DNA from: Symbiodinium kawagutii
Lineage: Eukaryota > Sar > Dinophyceae > Suessiales > Symbiodiniaceae
Assembly: GCA_009767595.1 (NCBI GenBank)
Contig: VSDK01010369.1
Location: forward strand, 799,869 to 863,868
Direction of reading: 5' to 3'
DNA length: 64,000 nt
A model generated the notes under the pieces. That model was not told the origin of the DNA, ran no database searches, and saw only the letters and a program-made list of their open reading frames with translations. Shown in pieces: positions 60,341-64,000 of the stretch (its first letter is position 1; each line of letters begins with the position of its first letter). Both the position numbers and the translations under genes were made by a program.

Positions 60341-60464
60341 GAGGATGGGCGAAGGTTCTACCATCCGGATAGATCCGGAAAGTCGATCAGCAGAGGACGG
60401 CAGCGGTGTTTTGAAGCGATCACGGTCTGCGGCTGATGCCCCCCTGGTCTACACTTGGCTCAAG
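60341..60464 (+). CDS. channel tail exon (tentative)
   Basis: After AAACTCTTAG| the frame reads RMGEGSTIRIDPESRSAEDG, then LKRSRSAADAP and YTWLK before GTTTAA. It is hydrophilic and Ser/Arg-rich, as expected of a C-terminal tail. If not spliced at GTTTAA, the frame stops there and could be the protein's end. A second frame (EDGRRFYHPDRSGK) is open for part of the stretch. Confidence 0.45.
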
Positions 60465-60498
60465 GTTTAAGCAGTTGGGAAATCCAGGGACAATGATG

Positions 60499-60598
60499 TG
60501 GTGGTTTCTTAACATCGCAAATTCCAAAAACTGTGGTTTCATTCCTGAATTGGTTTAGATTGGATGATTTGGGGGTACCCTTATTTTGAGATACACCA
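60499..60598. mobile_element. MITE family A copy
   Basis: TGGTGGTTTCTTAACATCG at the left, CCTTATTTTGAGATACACCA at the right, 35 bp after the tail exon. A fragment lies at 60945-61000. Confidence 0.6.
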
Positions 60599-61439
60599 AT
60601 ATTGATAGTGATGGCAAAGGTTCAGAAGCAATAGCCAAGTCTTGATCATACTGGTAGCCTTGATCATAGCCTTGATCATAGCCAACTTGTACAGGTTGGA
60701 CAACTGGTTCTTTGGTATTTATGGATCAGGATTTTGATGTTATCAGAAATTATATCAAAACATCAGGATTTTGGTTGAAACCAAAACATTTATGGACAAA
60801 TGACAAAACATCAGCATTTTGAAACGATCCCTTTGTCATTTTGATGTTTTCGCGTGCTGCTGTTGGAAGAGGTCATCCGGCGTCGAACTATGACCGATGC
60901 CAGGTTGTGGACCTGAAGGTTTCACAGTTGGAGACAGTTCAGAAATGGTGTTTTTTTCAAGCCAGGGAAGGGAACCCCCAAAGTCATGGTTGGTTTCATA
61001 GAAGATTATGAGAATGGTCAATACTAGATAATAGTAGAGGATAATAGCCAATAATAGTGGTCTAACAGCTACTAGTCATGCTGGTTTCTCAAGACAAGTC
61101 ATTCACAAATCAAGCATTTTTGTCGATTTCATGGGAGGAGCGCACTTGAGCAACGTCAACCAGGCAATGATTGTACAGACGTATTCCTTACCGAGGAAAA
61201 TTGAGATGCCTGGAAGAAAACTTGTTTAAAAAACATCTGATTTGTCAGTGTCTCTGAAGAGCAACAGTAACATCACTGCCAACAGCGGCAGCAATCAACA
61301 ATAACACCGACAGCAACAACAAGACAAAACATAAACATGCAGCACTACCATCAACGATGACACTTTGCTGTTGCTGGCGAAACTTTTCAACACATTGAGA
61401 CCTTGGTCATTGGTGGTGGACCTATACCTGCCACCTGAC

Positions 61440-61550
61440 AGCCATGGTCTTTTTGGACACCGGCTCCGCCACAAGAGGCGTCTCCGCGGGCGTCCGGCTT
61501 GGTTGGCCTGGTCCCAAGACCCGACGTGTTCTGGTGTTCGATCTCGTCTA
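61440..61550 (+). CDS. possible exon, frame uncertain
   Basis: A GC-rich island after CACCTGACAG. Frames GHRLRHKRRLRGRPAWL and PAPPQEASPRASGLVGLVP are both open. No family match. Confidence 0.25.
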
Positions 61551-61841
61551 ATTTGTCAATAATGAGCAGACTTAATGGAGAAAGAACCCATGAAAGCTAC
61601 AAATGCATACACATGCGATATTGCTATCATTCGTAGCCAAGGGTTGTTCCAATGCCAAGGGTTGTTCCAATCATTAGTCGGCATAGCTATAAAGTGTAGC
61701 CGCGTAACAACCCTCCTGAGTGGGAGTCGGCACTGGAAGTTCATAGCACTCATGTGTTCGGGCCAGAATCGTTGTGGACAACCGCTTCTTGAATTTGGGA
61801 TGGCCTTGATTTTGATTGATATTATGATGACGTTGCATTTG

Positions 61842-61941
61842 GGGGGGTTCTCAAAATAGGGGTACCCCGAAGCATCCATTCATAGTCATTTGTACTAATC
61901 AAGCAACCATTTTGAGGGTTCCCTATTTTTAAGAAACCCCG
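61842..61941. mobile_element. MITE family A copy
   Basis: GGGGGTTCTCAAAATAGGGG at the left, CCCTATTTTTAAGAAACCCC at the right. Confidence 0.7.
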
Positions 61942-62278
61942 ATTTGTTGACAAGTGTAAATACGAAATCGGAGATCGATATGACAAAAACATCACAAGCC
62001 CCAAGGCCATGAATGGCTTTGATTTTTCCTTCGATCCTCGCCTGCAGCTCTATCGAGATATTTTGTATTGGCATGTAGTGGTCCACATGCATTTAGTGAA
62101 ACAGCAATCAAGTCTAGTTGCTGTAGGACCAGTGATTTTGTGACTGCTACTACGCACAGACGTAGTACAATCTGTTTTTTATCTGAAGTTTGTCAAAATG
62201 TTCCTCACTGCACGATTTGGTTTAGACAGTGACAGGGTTTTGGACTAGAGCGCTGACCCGTCCATGCCGTTTTGTCAG

Positions 62279-62379
62279 GCAGACGTTCTTTTCCACTTTA
62301 TTCAAGTTTGGGAACATGCAGACCAGTTGTTGTACACTTTCCATGGAAAGTGCCAACTGGATGTGCAGAACTCACTGCA
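62279..62379 (+). CDS. exon of unknown function
   Basis: After CCGTTTTGTCAG| the frame reads ADVLFHFIQVWEHADQLL then TFHGKCQLDVQNSL, clearly protein-like. The stop TAG follows at 62384 unless spliced at CA|GTGG. The long minus-strand frame here is a shadow. It may continue the channel tail or belong to a following gene. Confidence 0.45.
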
Positions 62380-62614
62380 GTGGTAGCATGTAGGTAAGCT
62401 GATGTATCACTGGCAAAACCATCACGTATGGTAAATACGGCTGATGGTGGAAATACTGCACAGACGGGCATCCCAAGCAATCTCGTGTGAGTACATCCCA
62501 TTGAACCTCTTAACCTCAATGTTGGGGTAACAAGGTGGGAGGTGCAGGATTTCCTCCATTCACAACCTTCATGTTTGACATGAACCCTGCACAAACTTCA
62601 ATATTTCAATTCAG

Positions 62615-62695
62615 GGTTCCCAAGGGATATGGACAATCAAAGTCGTGCAGGATTTCCTTCATGAACAGGATGAATCTAGTTGTGTGGGACACCTA
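62615..62695 (+). CDS. exon of unknown function
   Basis: An 81-nt exon between TTTCAATTCAG| and CTA|GTGAGG (strong donor), phase 0 to 0: GSQGIWTIKVVQDFLHEQ then DESSCVGHL. No family recognised. It is on the same strand as the channel, 2.2 kb past its last tentative exon. Confidence 0.55.
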
Positions 62696-62836
62696 GTGAG
62701 GAATGGGTAGATGGACATCCCAACAGTTGGACAAGATGATCACCAGGGTGATGCCCCACAGCCAATGTAGATGGCTGACAGAATTATTACAGCGGCGTGT
62801 CACTCTGTAGATTCACTTGGTCGATTTGTGTTTCAG

Positions 62837-62873
62837 TTGAGTCTTTGGCCAGCAGCGTTACCGGTGTTAGGGG
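62837..62873 (+). CDS. possible exon of unknown function
   Basis: After TTTGTGTTTCAG| the phase-0 frame reads LSLWPAALPVLGASLK, in phase with 62695. The donor is uncertain (GT after CCG, or GC after AAG). Confidence 0.4.
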
Positions 62874-63239
62874 CATCCCTCAAGGCTTCAGTAATAAATG
62901 ACCCGGCCATGGCTCATTGAAGAACCACCATGAACCATTGCTGGGCTTCACTTTGGGTATCCCTGGAGCTGTTTTCAGCGAGGAATTCCTTAAACAGTGC
63001 GTTCAAGTCCATGAAACACTTGTTTGGAAAAGCTTCAGACGCCTGAAGCAATTCATCTAGATTCTAGATCAAGGCAGCTTTTGGAAACAGGATAATCATT
63101 GGCCTTGGCTTCTGTTGACTTTGATAAACTCGTACTTGTAATTTGCCATCATTGATAAACATCATGATTTATCGCCAATATTTGTCATTCACCATCCCTG
63201 ACCAAACCTCATTGTTCATCATCCAGCACAACACATCAG

Positions 63240-63336
63240 CTATCGCTTGCTTCGAATCGCTGGTATTGCGTCTTTGTACAGCACCGTAGCCTATCTGGTT
63301 CGATGGAACTCGTCCTGCTCAGTGCCTGTGTCACAG
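63240..63336 (+). CDS. possible exon of unknown function
   Basis: It lies between CACATCAG| and ACAG|GTGGGG. Two frames are open and protein-like: YRLLRIAGIASLYSTVAYL and LASNRWYCVFVQHRSLSG. No choice can be made without phase from a secure neighbour. Confidence 0.35.
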
Positions 63337-63339
63337 GTG

Positions 63340-64000
63340 GGGCAAGGAGTCATTGGGGGGATCTCCGATGAAATAAGGACCCTTGTGTCGTAAACAAAGG
63401 ATCTTGTTAGGAGTCATGGGGGGATCTGTCGATGATCTAACAGTTTGGATTTTCATCTGTTTTTGGAAATGGTGATGACCCATTCCCAAGACAAATGCCT
63501 CCTGGACTGGCTGTTGGTTGGGAGAGCCTAGATCCCTGGAATACAGGGGATTGAGGCCAGGGGCAGGGGCCCCCAGGAGTGGCTGTTCACCAAATGGTAG
63601 TCAAAGGCTGGCCAAGAGGCGGCCCAATGATGGTCAGTGGGTTGCTAGTGATTGCACATGGTGCACAAGGGTATGCCATGGTGAAAGGTCAAAAATGGAT
63701 CATGATGGGCAACGCCTCACAACCACAACCTGTAAACTAACAATGATGGTTGATAAGCAAGAATTAGGTTGTGCAAGTTGCGGTGACATGATGGCATCTT
63801 CAGATGTACCAAATACGTATGGCTATGGCCATGAGCTGCCTCCATTCAGCCAACTTTCATCAGATACGAACAAAGATGGAGGATCCAAGAGGATTCACAT
63901 CGACATGGCTTACAACATTTACAACATGCTAAAAAAGGCCACTGCAACGCAATCTACCAAAATGATAAGCCTCAAAGGAAATGCTGATGTTGGTTCAGTG
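63340..64000. other. no recognised feature
   Basis: Non-repetitive sequence of moderate GC with no convincing exon, up to the window edge. Confidence 0.4.

Larger units (their letters stand above)
7781..60464 (+). other. gene model: voltage-gated CNBD cation channel
   Basis: This is the span of the exons listed below as channel exons. Their products follow the order of one protein family: a basic pre-S1 segment, S1 to S6 with an Arg-rich S4, a C-linker and a cyclic-nucleotide-binding-like domain, as in EAG/HCN/CNG channels. Such proteins sit in the plasma or organelle membrane and pass cations, usually K+, on voltage change. Nearly thirty exons totalling roughly 2 kb are spread over about 53 kb. 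Many joins agree in phase (for example 15419 to 17431, 21955 to 23163, 26772 to 28889, 41448 to 42026, 42138 to 44167 and 50448 to 52227). The true 5' end, the pore exon and the 3' end are not fixed. Confidence 0.8.

Noticed and set aside
1..64000. LTR or LINE retrotransposon, tRNA, rRNA, CRISPR array
   Set aside because: No reverse transcriptase motif (such as Y-x-D-D), long terminal repeats, cloverleaf or spaced palindromic array was recognised by eye.

Overview
This looks like nuclear DNA from a protist, most likely a dinoflagellate (Symbiodiniaceae-like; about 0.65 sure). The evidence is tiny exons (26 to about 150 nt) separated by introns of 0.3-7 kb, several introns that only fit the protein if they start with GA or GC instead of GT (known from dinoflagellates), abundant short inverted-repeat transposons and microsatellites, and every recognisable exon lying on the + strand. 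The window is close to 97% non-coding. No rRNA, tRNA, CRISPR array or bacterial operon was seen.

Layout. 1-1160: the end of an upstream + strand gene of unknown function. Its open segments (369-492, 534-617, 678-755, 792-953) are separated by unusually short gaps, and an exon-like block is duplicated about 1 kb apart (32-131 and 1051-1159). About 7.8-60.5 kb: one very long, finely split gene for a six-transmembrane voltage-gated cation channel of the EAG/HCN/CNG type (K+-channel-like) with a cyclic-nucleotide-binding-like domain. Its pieces appear in the expected order: N-terminal tail (7.8-13.4 kb), pre-S1 and S1 (15.4-18.3 kb), S2 (20.5 kb), S3 (21.8 kb), S4 (23.2 and 26.7 kb), S5 (28.9 and 36.0 kb), turret (40.3 kb), S6 (41.3 kb), C-linker (42.0-44.9 kb), CNBD (46.4-56.1 kb) and C-terminal tail (56.8-60.5 kb). 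Reading phase agrees across most joins where donor and acceptor were read independently. The pore helix and selectivity filter were not found. Coding-like exons of unknown family at 62.3-63.3 kb may continue the tail or begin another gene.

32.6-35.9 kb: inside the 7-kb intron that interrupts S5, an unrelated cluster of coding-like segments (start codon at 32587, an acidic/Ser-rich segment, a Cys-rich segment) suggests a nested gene.

The introns hold at least four families of short non-autonomous inverted-repeat elements (MITE-like, about 100-130 bp; called A, B, C and D here). In one place a B copy has inserted into a D copy, which exposes a TA target duplication. A 110-bp minisatellite with an internal perfect hairpin (25361-25894), many microsatellites and a 10-N assembly gap (23363-23372) complete the window. 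Exon coordinates were read by eye from splice signals, frame and family similarity; no transcript evidence was available.
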